Assembly (NCBI GenBank): GCA_017404205.1
Contig: JAFRCV010000014.1
Location: 1 to 64,000, forward strand
DNA: 64,000 nucleotides
Origin: Erysipelotrichaceae bacterium
Lineage (GTDB): Bacteria > Bacillota_I > Bacilli_A > Erysipelotrichales > Erysipelotrichaceae
Reading direction: 5' to 3'
Below are positions 43,777-51,388 of the stretch, piece by piece. The notes below the pieces were generated by a model. The model was given only the letters and a program-made list of their open reading frames with translations. It searched no databases and was not told where the DNA came from. A program made the translations under genes and the position numbers. Position 1 is the first letter of the stretch. Each line of letters begins with the position of its first letter.

Positions 43777-44738
43777 TGAACAAGAAGGATTCACACACGC
43801 TTGCGGTATTAAATCCTTATAAATCAGTTATTAAATCTTTTGTATGCGATGAAGATAAAGTTTTAGTTGGCATTAAAAACACTTCTGCAATTCCTAATTC
43901 ATTAATGCATAAATTAGAAAAATATAACTATGCCCTACATACAATAGACAAAAAATCATCATTGGCTGGTAGAGCTGTAGATTTAGATTTAATAAATCCA
44001 ATTACTGGACATTATATGTCTGGTTCTTCATCAGGAACAGCTTTGAATGTTTTTTTAGGAATTAATGATATTGGGATTGGCAATGATGGCGGTGGATCAG
44101 TATTAGCACCGGCAATGTGCGTCAATATTTATGGATTTATTTCAAAGCTAATAGAAAAAGATCGTGAAATCAATCTAAAGCCAAACACTGATGGGATTGT
44201 CGCTGGTAATTCAATAGGCTTTATGAGCAGAGATAAAGAATTATTGTTAAAGACCATTGAATATGCAATTGATATAAAAAAAGATGATGATTATGGAATT
44301 GTCTATTCAGATAATAAATATCCTGGCATTGATTCACATATCATTAAATTAGAAAATGACTTTTTGCCAAGAAAAGAATTAACATGTTATTTAAAAGATG
44401 TATTAAGCAAATGTGATGTCTTAATTAAAAAAGAAGGTCCCATTGATTTATATGGTTTTGGTGATTCGTTGTTTGGACATTATGATGAAAGAACAAAAGC
44501 TATTCAAGAACAAAGTGGTAAAGGCTATATTAGAGTAGCAAATATTGCCGGGGCAACATGTTTATCAATACCAACTAAAGAACTAGGCGTTTCAATATTA
44601 TTACTTTGCGAAAGTAAGAAAGATAAAGTCGCTAAATTATTAAAATTGAGTGATTATATAGAAGATGTTCATGATGAATTAATTGAAAGATATTTTTTAG
44701 ATATCAATAGTTATTTAAATGATGGATATCAAATTTAA
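43776..44738 (+). CDS. short amidase-signature-like enzyme, extra member of the yhf operon
   Basis: A 320-residue protein. It shows the amidase-signature catalytic set in order: Lys34 in VLVGIKN, the Ser-rich block SGSSSGTA (~82-89) and Ser108 in GNDGGGSV, with 22-24 residues between the two Ser sites as in real amidases. Total length is about two thirds of the family norm. It would hydrolyse an amide or transfer ammonia. The Escherichia coli yhf operon has no such gene. Start ATG 43776 overlaps the YhfX stop and AGGAAAG lies 9 nt before it. Confidence 0.72.
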   Translation: MNKKDSHTLAVLNPYKSVIKSFVCDEDKVLVGIKNTSAIPNSLMHKLEKYNYALHTIDKKSSLAGRAVDLDLINPITGHYMSGSSSGTALNVFLGINDIGIGNDGGGSVLAPAMCVNIYGFISKLIEKDREINLKPNTDGIVAGNSIGFMSRDKELLLKTIEYAIDIKKDDDYGIVYSDNKYPGIDSHIIKLENDFLPRKELTCYLKDVLSKCDVLIKKEGPIDLYGFGDSLFGHYDERTKAIQEQSGKGYIRVANIAGATCLSIPTKELGVSILLLCESKKDKVAKLLKLSDYIEDVHDELIERYFLDINSYLNDGYQI

Positions 44739-44747
44739 GGAGCAAAT

Positions 44748-45845
44748 ATGAAAACTTATCCACTTCAAAGCATTAGCTTACAAGAAGCAAAAGCCAAACA
44801 ATTTAAAATGGTTGAATGTATTAGCCATTATTTTAGAGGTAGTGAAATATTAAGCCGTGGTGATTTAGGTGTTCATCAACCAGAGAATAAACCAATTACT
44901 ACCATGAAAGCTGAAAAAGTAATCGCTGAATTTTTTGATAGTGAAGATGCCATAATGGTAAGAGGCTCTGGAACAGGAGCTATACGTTACGCTTTAAGCA
45001 GTATTTTAAAAGCTAACGATAAGATACTTGTTCATGATGCGCCAATCTATTCAACAACTAAAACAAGCTTTGAAATGTTAGGTCTTATTCCTGTAAGAGC
45101 TAATTTTAATGATTTGAATGATATTAAGAAAGTATTAAAAGATAATTCTGACATTAAGGGAGCTTTGATTCAATATACAAGGCAATTGATAGAAGATTCT
45201 TATGATTTAAAAGAAGTTATTTGCACAATTAAAGATACAAAAGATATACCAATTGTCATTGATGATAATTACGCAGTTATGAAAGTTAATAAGATTGGCG
45301 TTGAACTTGGTGCTGATTTATCGTGTTTCTCAAGTTTTAAATTATTAGGTCCTGAAGGAATAGGCATCGTTGTTGGAAAGCATGAATACATTGAAAAGAT
45401 TCAGAAGATGCATTATTCTGGTGGTTGCCAAACACAAGGCCATGAAGCTTTAGATGTCTTAAGAGGTTTGACTTATGCACCAGTCTCTTTAGCTATTCAA
45501 GCTGAAACAGGTGAAGAAATCTTAAGAAGATTAAAGAATTCAGAAGTTGATGGCATAAAAGATGTTACGTTAGCTAATGCCCAATCAAAAGTATTAATAA
45601 TTGAATTTGAAGAGAATATCGCTAGAAAAGTACTTGAATGTGCTGAAAAACGTGGAGCACTTCCTAATCCAGTTGGCGCTGAAAGCAAATATGAAATGCT
45701 TCCTCTATTCTATAAAGTTTCAGGAACATTCTTAGCAAGAGATCCTAGTTTAATAGATAGAATGATTAGAGTTAATCCTAATCGAGCAGGCAGCGATACA
45801 GTCATTAGAATATTAAAAGAAAGTATTGAAGAGGCTAGAAAATAA
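44748..45845 (+). CDS. yhfS: YhfS-like PLP-dependent aminotransferase-fold enzyme
   Basis: A 365-residue fold-type I PLP enzyme. GSGTGAIRYAL (72-82) binds the phosphate, Asp172 in IVIDDN holds the PLP nitrogen, and Lys198 in SSFKLLGPEG forms the Schiff base. It matches YhfS and is related to Cys/Met-metabolism lyases and transaminases. Together with YhfX it implies that the pathway handles an amino-acid-like compound. AAGGAG before the ATG. The next gene starts 2 nt after the stop. Confidence 0.88.
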   Translation: MKTYPLQSISLQEAKAKQFKMVECISHYFRGSEILSRGDLGVHQPENKPITTMKAEKVIAEFFDSEDAIMVRGSGTGAIRYALSSILKANDKILVHDAPIYSTTKTSFEMLGLIPVRANFNDLNDIKKVLKDNSDIKGALIQYTRQLIEDSYDLKEVICTIKDTKDIPIVIDDNYAVMKVNKIGVELGADLSCFSSFKLLGPEGIGIVVGKHEYIEKIQKMHYSGGCQTQGHEALDVLRGLTYAPVSLAIQAETGEEILRRLKNSEVDGIKDVTLANAQSKVLIIEFEENIARKVLECAEKRGALPNPVGAESKYEMLPLFYKVSGTFLARDPSLIDRMIRVNPNRAGSDTVIRILKESIEEARK

Positions 45846-45847
45846 TT

Positions 45848-47059
45848 ATGAAAAGAAGATTTATTGTGATTGTTTTAGATGGTTTTGGTATGGGCGCAAC
45901 TAAAGATGCCTATATTAAAAGACCAGGAGATGAAAAAGCTTGTACTATTGGCTCAATATTAAAAGATCATCCTGATTTAAAACTTCCCAATTTAGAAAAG
46001 CTTGGGCTAATGAATGCTTATGGACATGAAAGTGATTTAATGAAATTTAATCCAAAAGCAAATTATGGCAAGAGTGAACTAATGCATTTTGGCGCTGATA
46101 CATTTATGGGACATCAAGAAATAATGGGTTCAATTCCAAAAGACCCAGAAATGGTGCCATTTCAAGAAAAGGTAGATATCGTTGCTAAGCATTTAAAAGA
46201 CGCAGGACACAAAGTCGATATTATTAATCGTGATGGTTTAAGATATGTTGTTGTCGATGATTATTGTACAGTAGCTGATAATCTAGAAGCTGATTTGGGA
46301 ATGTGCTATAACGTTACAGCACCACTAGATTATTTACCATTTGATAAAGAATTAGCTATCGCAAGAAAAGTAAGAGAAGTTGTAACAGTTGGAAGAGTCG
46401 TTGTTTTTGGTGGAACAGGAAATAATATGGACGATTTATATGCTGCTGAAGAAATTAAAGAAGGTAAATACATTGGTATAGCTTCAGCTAAATCTAAATC
46501 TTATGATCAAGGTTATCAATGTCTACATTTAGGTTATGGAATTGACCCAAATGTTCAAGCACCAACAATTCTCACAAGAAACGGCATTGATTGCACATTG
46601 ATTGGCAAAGTTGCCGACATTGTTCATAACGAGAAAGGAACTTCGATTTCTTGTGTTCCAACAGCAGAATGTATGGACTTAACATACGAAGCTATGAAAA
46701 AGATGGAAGAAGGGTTTATTTGTACCAACATTCAAGAAACGGATTTAGCTGGTCATTCTCAAAGCTCAACTAGATATAGAGAAATATTAGAAATAGCTGA
46801 TTCTAAGCTGCCATTAATCTTAAATGAAATGAAAGATGACGACTTATTAGTAATAATGGCTGATCATGGTAATGATCCAAACATTGGTCATTCTAAACAT
46901 ACAAGAGAAAATGTGCCATTATTAATTAAATATAAAGACCTTGAAGGAAGACAGATAGGTTTAAGACATACTTTAAGTGATGTTGGTGCTAGTGTTTGTG
47001 ATTATTTTAATGTTGAAGCACCAGCTCATGGAACATCTTTCTTAGATTTACTTAAATAA
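45848..47059 (+). CDS. yhfW: YhfW-like phosphopentomutase/alkaline-phosphatase-superfamily enzyme
   Basis: A 403-residue protein with the phosphopentomutase layout: IVLDGFGMGA at the start (metal Asp), DTFMGHQEIMG with the Thr nucleophile region, TDLAGHSQ, and MADHGNDPNIGHSKHTRENVPLL at the C-terminus with the second metal site. It matches YhfW. It is expected to move or remove a phosphate within a sugar phosphate. It is the last gene of the yhf operon, and the AT-rich palindrome at 47081 may end the transcript. Confidence 0.88.
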   Translation: MKRRFIVIVLDGFGMGATKDAYIKRPGDEKACTIGSILKDHPDLKLPNLEKLGLMNAYGHESDLMKFNPKANYGKSELMHFGADTFMGHQEIMGSIPKDPEMVPFQEKVDIVAKHLKDAGHKVDIINRDGLRYVVVDDYCTVADNLEADLGMCYNVTAPLDYLPFDKELAIARKVREVVTVGRVVVFGGTGNNMDDLYAAEEIKEGKYIGIASAKSKSYDQGYQCLHLGYGIDPNVQAPTILTRNGIDCTLIGKVADIVHNEKGTSISCVPTAECMDLTYEAMKKMEEGFICTNIQETDLAGHSQSSTRYREILEIADSKLPLILNEMKDDDLLVIMADHGNDPNIGHSKHTRENVPLLIKYKDLEGRQIGLRHTLSDVGASVCDYFNVEAPAHGTSFLDLLK

Positions 47060-47080
47060 ATAATTGCCTAAACCTCAACT

Positions 47081-47142
47081 AAAACATTTTTCATATGAAA
47101 AATGTTTTTATATATATACATTTTTCATATGAAAAATGTATA
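47081..47142. repeat. two perfect 28-bp palindromes at the promoter of ATPase gene A
   Basis: 47081-47108 and 47115-47142 are each perfect palindromes centred on CATATG. The inner 22 bp (from ACATTTTT to AAAAATGT) are identical, with 34 bp from centre to centre. The second covers the -35 to -10 region of the ATPase promoter. The first is followed by T residues and could also act as the yhf terminator. The symmetry suggests binding of a dimeric protein. Confidence 0.85.
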
Positions 47143-47144
47143 AT
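47115..47144 (+). promoter_or_regulatory. promoter of ATPase gene A, inside the second palindrome
   Basis: TATACA (47115-47120), 18-nt spacer, TATAAT (47139-47144). The whole core promoter lies inside the palindrome, so a protein bound there would block RNA polymerase. The leader is about 12 nt and carries AGGAAG before ATG 47163. Confidence 0.6.
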
Positions 47145-47162
47145 ATATGTGAGGAAGTAAAA

Positions 47163-48467
47163 ATGAGAAGAAAAATATACGATAAGTTGTTATTTTGGAA
47201 AGAAAAAGAAACAAAGCCACTTATTATTTTGGGAGCTAGACAAGTTGGCAAGACTTATATTATTGATGAATTTTGTAGGAATGAATTTGAAAACTATAAA
47301 ATGGTTAATCTATTAGTTAATAGAGATATTGTAGATTTATATCAAGAAAATATTAATTCAACTGAAAAATTTAAGCAATTAAAACTATTATTAAATTTTG
47401 ATTTAGAAAAAGATAATTCCATTCTTTTTGTTGATGAAGCACAAGAATCAGAAGAGTTTATTTCTGATTTAAAATTTATCAATGAAAACTATCCTAATAT
47501 TAAAATCATCGTTGCTGGATCACTTCTTGGAATAAAACTAAAAAGATTAAGTAAGCCTTTTCCTGTTGGGAAAGTTATTATCTATTATATGTATCCTTTA
47601 GATTTTGAGGAATTCTTAATGGCAATTGATAGAATCGATTTAATAAATGAAATAAAGGAACATTATCATTCAAATCAAGAAATGCCAAATTTAATACATA
47701 ATTTATTATTGAATTATTATTATGTTTTTTTAATATGTGGCGGAATGCCTGAAAATGTTAAAAGTTATATAGATAATAAGCAAGATGTTTCAAAGATAAA
47801 TAGTAATATTCTTGAAAGTATAAGCATTGCTTACATCGATGACATGAAAAGATATGTTAAGTCGAATGAAGAGAGCATAAAAATTGGCAAAATATATAGG
47901 TCTATTCCATCGCAATTAGCTAACAATTCTAGGAAATTTCAATATTCAAAAGTTGAAATAGGCGCAAGGGGCATCAATTATGAAAGTGCTTTAAATTGGT
48001 TAGTTAATAGCGGTTTTGTTATGCTTTCTGATTCTATAAAAAATCCCGAAAAACCACTTAAAGGTTATGTAGAAGATGGTGTTTTTAAAATATATTTAAG
48101 TGATGTTGGCTTATTAACAAGAATGTTAAATTTGAAATATAACGATTTAATAAATGATGTGATTGGCATATATAAAGGTGTAATTGTTGAAAATTATGTA
48201 GCTCAACAGTTTATCAGCAACAATATCCCTTTAAATTATTGGCGTTCTACAAATATAGCCGAAATAGATTTTTTAATTGAAAATAAAGACGGGGTAATAC
48301 CGATAGAAGTCAAGTCATCAAATAACAATAAATCTAAAAGTTTAAATACATACATTAATAAATATAATCCTCCATACTCAATAAGAATAAGCACTAAGAA
48401 TTTTGGCTATAATGACCAAAACAAAATAAAGTCTATTCCCTTATATGCAACTTTTTGTGTGGAGTAA
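47163..48467 (+). CDS. AAA ATPase with C-terminal DUF4143/nuclease-like domain (cassette A)
   Basis: A 434-residue protein. Walker A is GARQVGKT near residue 22 and Walker B is ILFVDEAQE. A helical middle carries GGMPENV, and a C-terminal restriction-fold-like domain has AEIDFLIEN ... IPIEVKSS, the Asp...Glu-x-Lys pattern. Members of this group are widespread in bacteria and archaea and have no settled function. ATG 47136 is in frame, but it lies in the palindrome and before the -10 is complete. ATG 47163 has AGGAAG. The PHP phosphatase gene follows after 3 nt. Confidence 0.87.
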   Translation: MRRKIYDKLLFWKEKETKPLIILGARQVGKTYIIDEFCRNEFENYKMVNLLVNRDIVDLYQENINSTEKFKQLKLLLNFDLEKDNSILFVDEAQESEEFISDLKFINENYPNIKIIVAGSLLGIKLKRLSKPFPVGKVIIYYMYPLDFEEFLMAIDRIDLINEIKEHYHSNQEMPNLIHNLLLNYYYVFLICGGMPENVKSYIDNKQDVSKINSNILESISIAYIDDMKRYVKSNEESIKIGKIYRSIPSQLANNSRKFQYSKVEIGARGINYESALNWLVNSGFVMLSDSIKNPEKPLKGYVEDGVFKIYLSDVGLLTRMLNLKYNDLINDVIGIYKGVIVENYVAQQFISNNIPLNYWRSTNIAEIDFLIENKDGVIPIEVKSSNNNKSKSLNTYINKYNPPYSIRISTKNFGYNDQNKIKSIPLYATFCVE

Positions 48468-48470
48468 GTT

Positions 48471-49253
48471 ATGATAGATGGACATGTGCATTTAGAAAAA
48501 GGACCACTTAATAAAGAATATGTTTTAGAATTTGTGGACGAAGCCATTAATAAAGGCATAGATGAACTACAAATTCTAGATCATAGTCATCGTTTCAAAG
48601 AATTTGAAGCGATGTATGAAACAATGAAGAAGCATGGTGGCAAACAAAAAGAATGGCTAGATCATGATTTTAGAAATTCTCTAAATGAATATTTAGGATT
48701 AATAGATGAATGCAAAAAATTAGATTTGCCTGTTAAGTTAAGCTTTGGCCTAGAAGTTTGTTTTAATGATTCATATATAGATTTCTTAAAAGAAATATTT
48801 AATAAATTTCATTTTGATTTTTTAGTGGGATCTGTACACAGTGTTTTTAATATTGCTTATGATTCTTCTTGGTCAATAGAAGAATTATGGAAGAAATATA
48901 GTACCGATGAAATATATTATGAATATTTTAAACAATCATTTTCTTTAATTGAAAGTGGTTTATTTAATCAAATAGGTCATCCAGATACAATCAAGATGTT
49001 TAATTATTATCCTTCTTTTGATTATTTGGCCTATTATGATAAATTGGCTAGCTTAGCTAATAAGCATCATGTGAAAGTAGAAAATAACACAGGTTGCTAT
49101 TACAGATATAATCATAAAGATAAAGGATTAGCCAAAGAAGTATTAGAAATCTTTAAAAAGAATAATTGTGAAATGATAAGCGTATCTGATGCTCATGTTC
49201 CTAAGGATTGCGGAAATTATATTAAAGACATATTTGAAATGACTTATAAATAA
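48471..49253 (+). CDS. PHP-domain phosphatase (histidinol-phosphatase HisJ family)
   Basis: A 260-residue metal-dependent phosphoesterase. The first metal motif is MIDGHVHLEKG (HxH), then ILDHSH, Glu in FGLEVCF, VGSVHSV, IGHPD and the late VSDAHVP. These are the His/Asp ligands of the PHP site in order. HisJ removes phosphate from histidinol phosphate, but no other his genes are near. Coupled to ATPase A (3 nt), so it may serve that cassette or just follow it by chance. Confidence 0.85.
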   Translation: MIDGHVHLEKGPLNKEYVLEFVDEAINKGIDELQILDHSHRFKEFEAMYETMKKHGGKQKEWLDHDFRNSLNEYLGLIDECKKLDLPVKLSFGLEVCFNDSYIDFLKEIFNKFHFDFLVGSVHSVFNIAYDSSWSIEELWKKYSTDEIYYEYFKQSFSLIESGLFNQIGHPDTIKMFNYYPSFDYLAYYDKLASLANKHHVKVENNTGCYYRYNHKDKGLAKEVLEIFKKNNCEMISVSDAHVPKDCGNYIKDIFEMTYK

Positions 49254-49266
49254 CATGGCCAATGTT

Positions 49267-49350
49267 TTTCATTTCACCGAATCAAAGTCTTTCAAAACAC
49301 CGAATCAAAGTCTTTCAAAACACCGAATGAAACCTTTTCAAAACACCGAA
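49267..49350. repeat. four direct repeats of exact 23-bp period before ATPase gene B
   Basis: CACCGA occurs at 49275, 49298, 49321 and 49344, each exactly 23 bp apart. Units 2-4 share TTTCAAAACACCGAA and units 1-2 share CACCGAATCAAAGTC. The last unit overlaps the -35 box and spacer of the promoter. There are no unique spacers and no palindromic repeat, so this is an iteron-like array and not a CRISPR. Confidence 0.9.
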
Positions 49351-49363
49351 AATATGTTAAACT
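49335..49363 (+). promoter_or_regulatory. promoter of ATPase gene B overlapping the last repeat
   Basis: TTTTCA (49335-49340), 17-nt spacer, extended -10 TGTTAAACT (49355-49363). AAAAGAGG at 49371-49378 and ATG 49384 follow. Confidence 0.6.
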
Positions 49364-49383
49364 AATAGTGAAAAGAGGCTTTT

Positions 49384-50676
49384 ATGTCAACAAAATATAT
49401 AAAAAGATTAGCTGAAAACGACTTGATAAAAAAACTTAATTCAAGTGGTTGTGTTTTGGTTAGTGGACCAAAATTCTGTGGAAAATCAACGATGTGCAAT
49501 CAATATGCAAGATCATCTGTTGCATTAATCACAAACAATGATATCGAAATAGCGGAAGCAGATCCAAGATATCTGTTGAATGGTGAGACACCGCATTTAA
49601 TAGATGAATGGCAAAAGGTACCAGAATTATGGAATATTATCAGAGACGATATTGATAAGGACTACAAGTTTGGTAAGTATATTCTAACTGGCAGCACTAC
49701 GCCAGTTAATGAAGAAAAAATCCAGCATTCTGGTGCTGGTAGAATTTCAACTGTACAATTAAAACCATTTACACTTTATGAAAGTGGAGAATCTAGAGGA
49801 TTGGTTTCTCTAAGAGAGTTGTTTGCCAATAATGACAAGGAAATAACAACTGTTTTTTTGCAAAATAACAATATGACATTAAGAGAAATGGCTTTTTTAC
49901 TATGTAGAGGTGGTTGGCCAATATCGAATAAAGCAAAGAAAGAATATGCTATAGATGTAACAAGAAATTATTATGATGGATTATTTGTTGTCGAAAATGA
50001 AAATGACGAATTTTCAACTTTTATAAAAGGAAAAGATGTAAATTTATTGATAACAGTTTTAAAAAGTTATGCTAGAAATATATCTACACAAAGCAAAATA
50101 TCATCTATGGTAAAGGACATCAAAGAATCTGGAATAAGGGAAACATTGGATGAAGATACTTTTGCTTCTTATGCAAATATTCTAAAAAAACTATTTATTA
50201 TTTATGATATGCCGGCATGGAATTTCAATCTAAGAACAAGTGTCGCAGTTAGAACTGCACCAACTCATCATTTTATTGACACTTCAATCGCTTTGGCATC
50301 ATTAGGAATAAATCCTGAAGATTTAATTAACGATATGAAGTCATTTGGGTATTTTTTTGAAGATTTTGCATTAAGAGACTTATCTGTTTATGCTCAATCA
50401 CTTGATGCGACATTAAAACATTATAGAGATAGTTCGGGACAGGAAGTTGATGCAATAATTGAGTTAAAAAACGGCAAATATGCAGCAGTTGAAATCAAAA
50501 TAGCAAGCAAGAAAAATATAGAAGAAGGAATAAAATCGCTAAATGCGTTTGAACAAAAAATGCTGAATAATGGATATAATAAACCTAATTTTAAAATGCT
50601 ATTAACAAGTCACGGTGGAGCTTATAAAACAGAAGATGGCGTATTTGTTGTTCCGATAAATATATTAAAAGATTAA
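49384..50676 (+). CDS. AAA ATPase with C-terminal DUF4143/nuclease-like domain (cassette B)
   Basis: A 430-residue protein. Walker A is GPKFCGKST near residue 27, Walker B is PHLIDEWQK, and the sensor-like ILTGSTTPV follows. The C-terminal domain has QEVDAIIEL ... AAVEIKIASKKN, the Asp...Glu-x-Lys pattern. It belongs to a different subgroup from cassettes A and C (DEWQ instead of DEAQ/DEIQ, longer middle). AAAAGAGG sits before the ATG. No gene is tightly coupled behind it. Confidence 0.87.
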   Translation: MSTKYIKRLAENDLIKKLNSSGCVLVSGPKFCGKSTMCNQYARSSVALITNNDIEIAEADPRYLLNGETPHLIDEWQKVPELWNIIRDDIDKDYKFGKYILTGSTTPVNEEKIQHSGAGRISTVQLKPFTLYESGESRGLVSLRELFANNDKEITTVFLQNNNMTLREMAFLLCRGGWPISNKAKKEYAIDVTRNYYDGLFVVENENDEFSTFIKGKDVNLLITVLKSYARNISTQSKISSMVKDIKESGIRETLDEDTFASYANILKKLFIIYDMPAWNFNLRTSVAVRTAPTHHFIDTSIALASLGINPEDLINDMKSFGYFFEDFALRDLSVYAQSLDATLKHYRDSSGQEVDAIIELKNGKYAAVEIKIASKKNIEEGIKSLNAFEQKMLNNGYNKPNFKMLLTSHGGAYKTEDGVFVVPINILKD

Positions 50677-50730
50677 AATGATTTAAAAGTAATTATTTAA
50701 ATAAACAATAATTGATAAAATAATATCGTA

Positions 50731-50746
50731 GTTAGTAGAAACTAAC
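50731..50746. promoter_or_regulatory. inverted repeat before the three-helix gene
   Basis: GTTAGT, loop AGAA, ACTAAC is a perfect 6-bp inverted repeat directly before the Shine-Dalgarno GGAGG (50749-50753). It may be an operator or an mRNA hairpin limiting ribosome access. Confidence 0.45.
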
Positions 50747-50758
50747 ATGGAGGTTTTT

Positions 50759-51262
50759 ATGAATATAAGTGTTGTTATAGTAGAAGCGATATGCTTTGCG
50801 TTATTGTTTACGATAATGGTCTTTCTAATATATGGAACAGACAAAAAATATCTAGCATCTTCTATAAGCAATTATCCATTAGATATTCAAGAAGAATATT
50901 ATAAAACTCATAAAAAAGTTGATGAAGTAATTCAAAAGAAAAGACTTTTAGCTAAATTATTAGGATCATTAATGTTTATAGTTATATTGGTTCTTTGTTC
51001 AATATGTGCGAACGCTAAAACATTTAAAGATGCCTTCATATTAGCATTTATTTTAATGGTATGGATTGGCATATATGATACTTTCTTTTTGGATTGGATA
51101 TTATTCGCCAATATGAAAATGTTTAGACTAGAAGGAACTGAACATATGGATAAAAGCTATCATCAAAAATGGTTTCATTTAAAGGGCATGTTATTTCCTG
51201 GGCTATTTATAGCTTTAATAGTAGGACTAATTGTTGGATTAATCATCAAGATCATCTATTAA
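50759..51262 (+). CDS. three- to four-helix membrane protein, unknown function
   Basis: A 167-residue protein with helices at ~3-25, ~67-86, ~91-112 and ~145-166 and a charged loop with many Lys/Glu (~30-65). HMDKSYHQKWFHLKGM before the last helix is the most distinctive part. No family recognised. GGAGG 5 nt before ATG 50759 fixes the start. The ATG at 50747 overlaps that site. It stands between ATPase cassettes B and C and may belong to either or to none. Confidence 0.7.
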   Translation: MNISVVIVEAICFALLFTIMVFLIYGTDKKYLASSISNYPLDIQEEYYKTHKKVDEVIQKKRLLAKLLGSLMFIVILVLCSICANAKTFKDAFILAFILMVWIGIYDTFFLDWILFANMKMFRLEGTEHMDKSYHQKWFHLKGMLFPGLFIALIVGLIVGLIIKIIY

Positions 51263-51264
51263 AA

Positions 51265-51360
51265 TATTCCAAAATGTTGATTGTAGGTACATTTTAGTAT
51301 TCCAAAATGTTGATTTAAGATACATTTTAGTATTCCAAAATGTTGATTTAATATATAATA
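51265..51360. repeat. three direct repeats of exact 33-bp period before ATPase gene C
   Basis: Units start at 51265, 51298 and 51331 with TATTCCAAAATGTTGATT. The first two also contain a second arm, TACATTTTAG, so each full unit holds AAAATGT and ACATTTT as an inverted pair 11 nt apart. The third unit loses the second arm where the -10 box TATAAT (51354-51359) begins. The half-site ACATTTT is also the arm of the palindromes before ATPase A. Confidence 0.9.
51331..51359 (+). promoter_or_regulatory. promoter of ATPase gene C in the third repeat
   Basis: TATAAT at 51354-51359 with a -35 position inside the third unit (TATTCC at 51331 or TTCCAA at 51333). AGGAG (51375-51379) and ATG 51389 follow. 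Confidence 0.5.
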
Positions 51361-51388
51361 TTGTTATCAATATTTAGGAGATATAAAG

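Noticed and set aside
48471-49253. Part of a histidine biosynthesis operon
   Set aside because: The PHP protein resembles HisJ, but no other his gene is near and it is coupled to an ATPase gene.
49267-49350. CRISPR array
   Set aside because: The period is only 23 bp with nearly the whole unit repeated, so there is no room for unique spacers. No cas genes are present, and the last unit overlaps a promoter.
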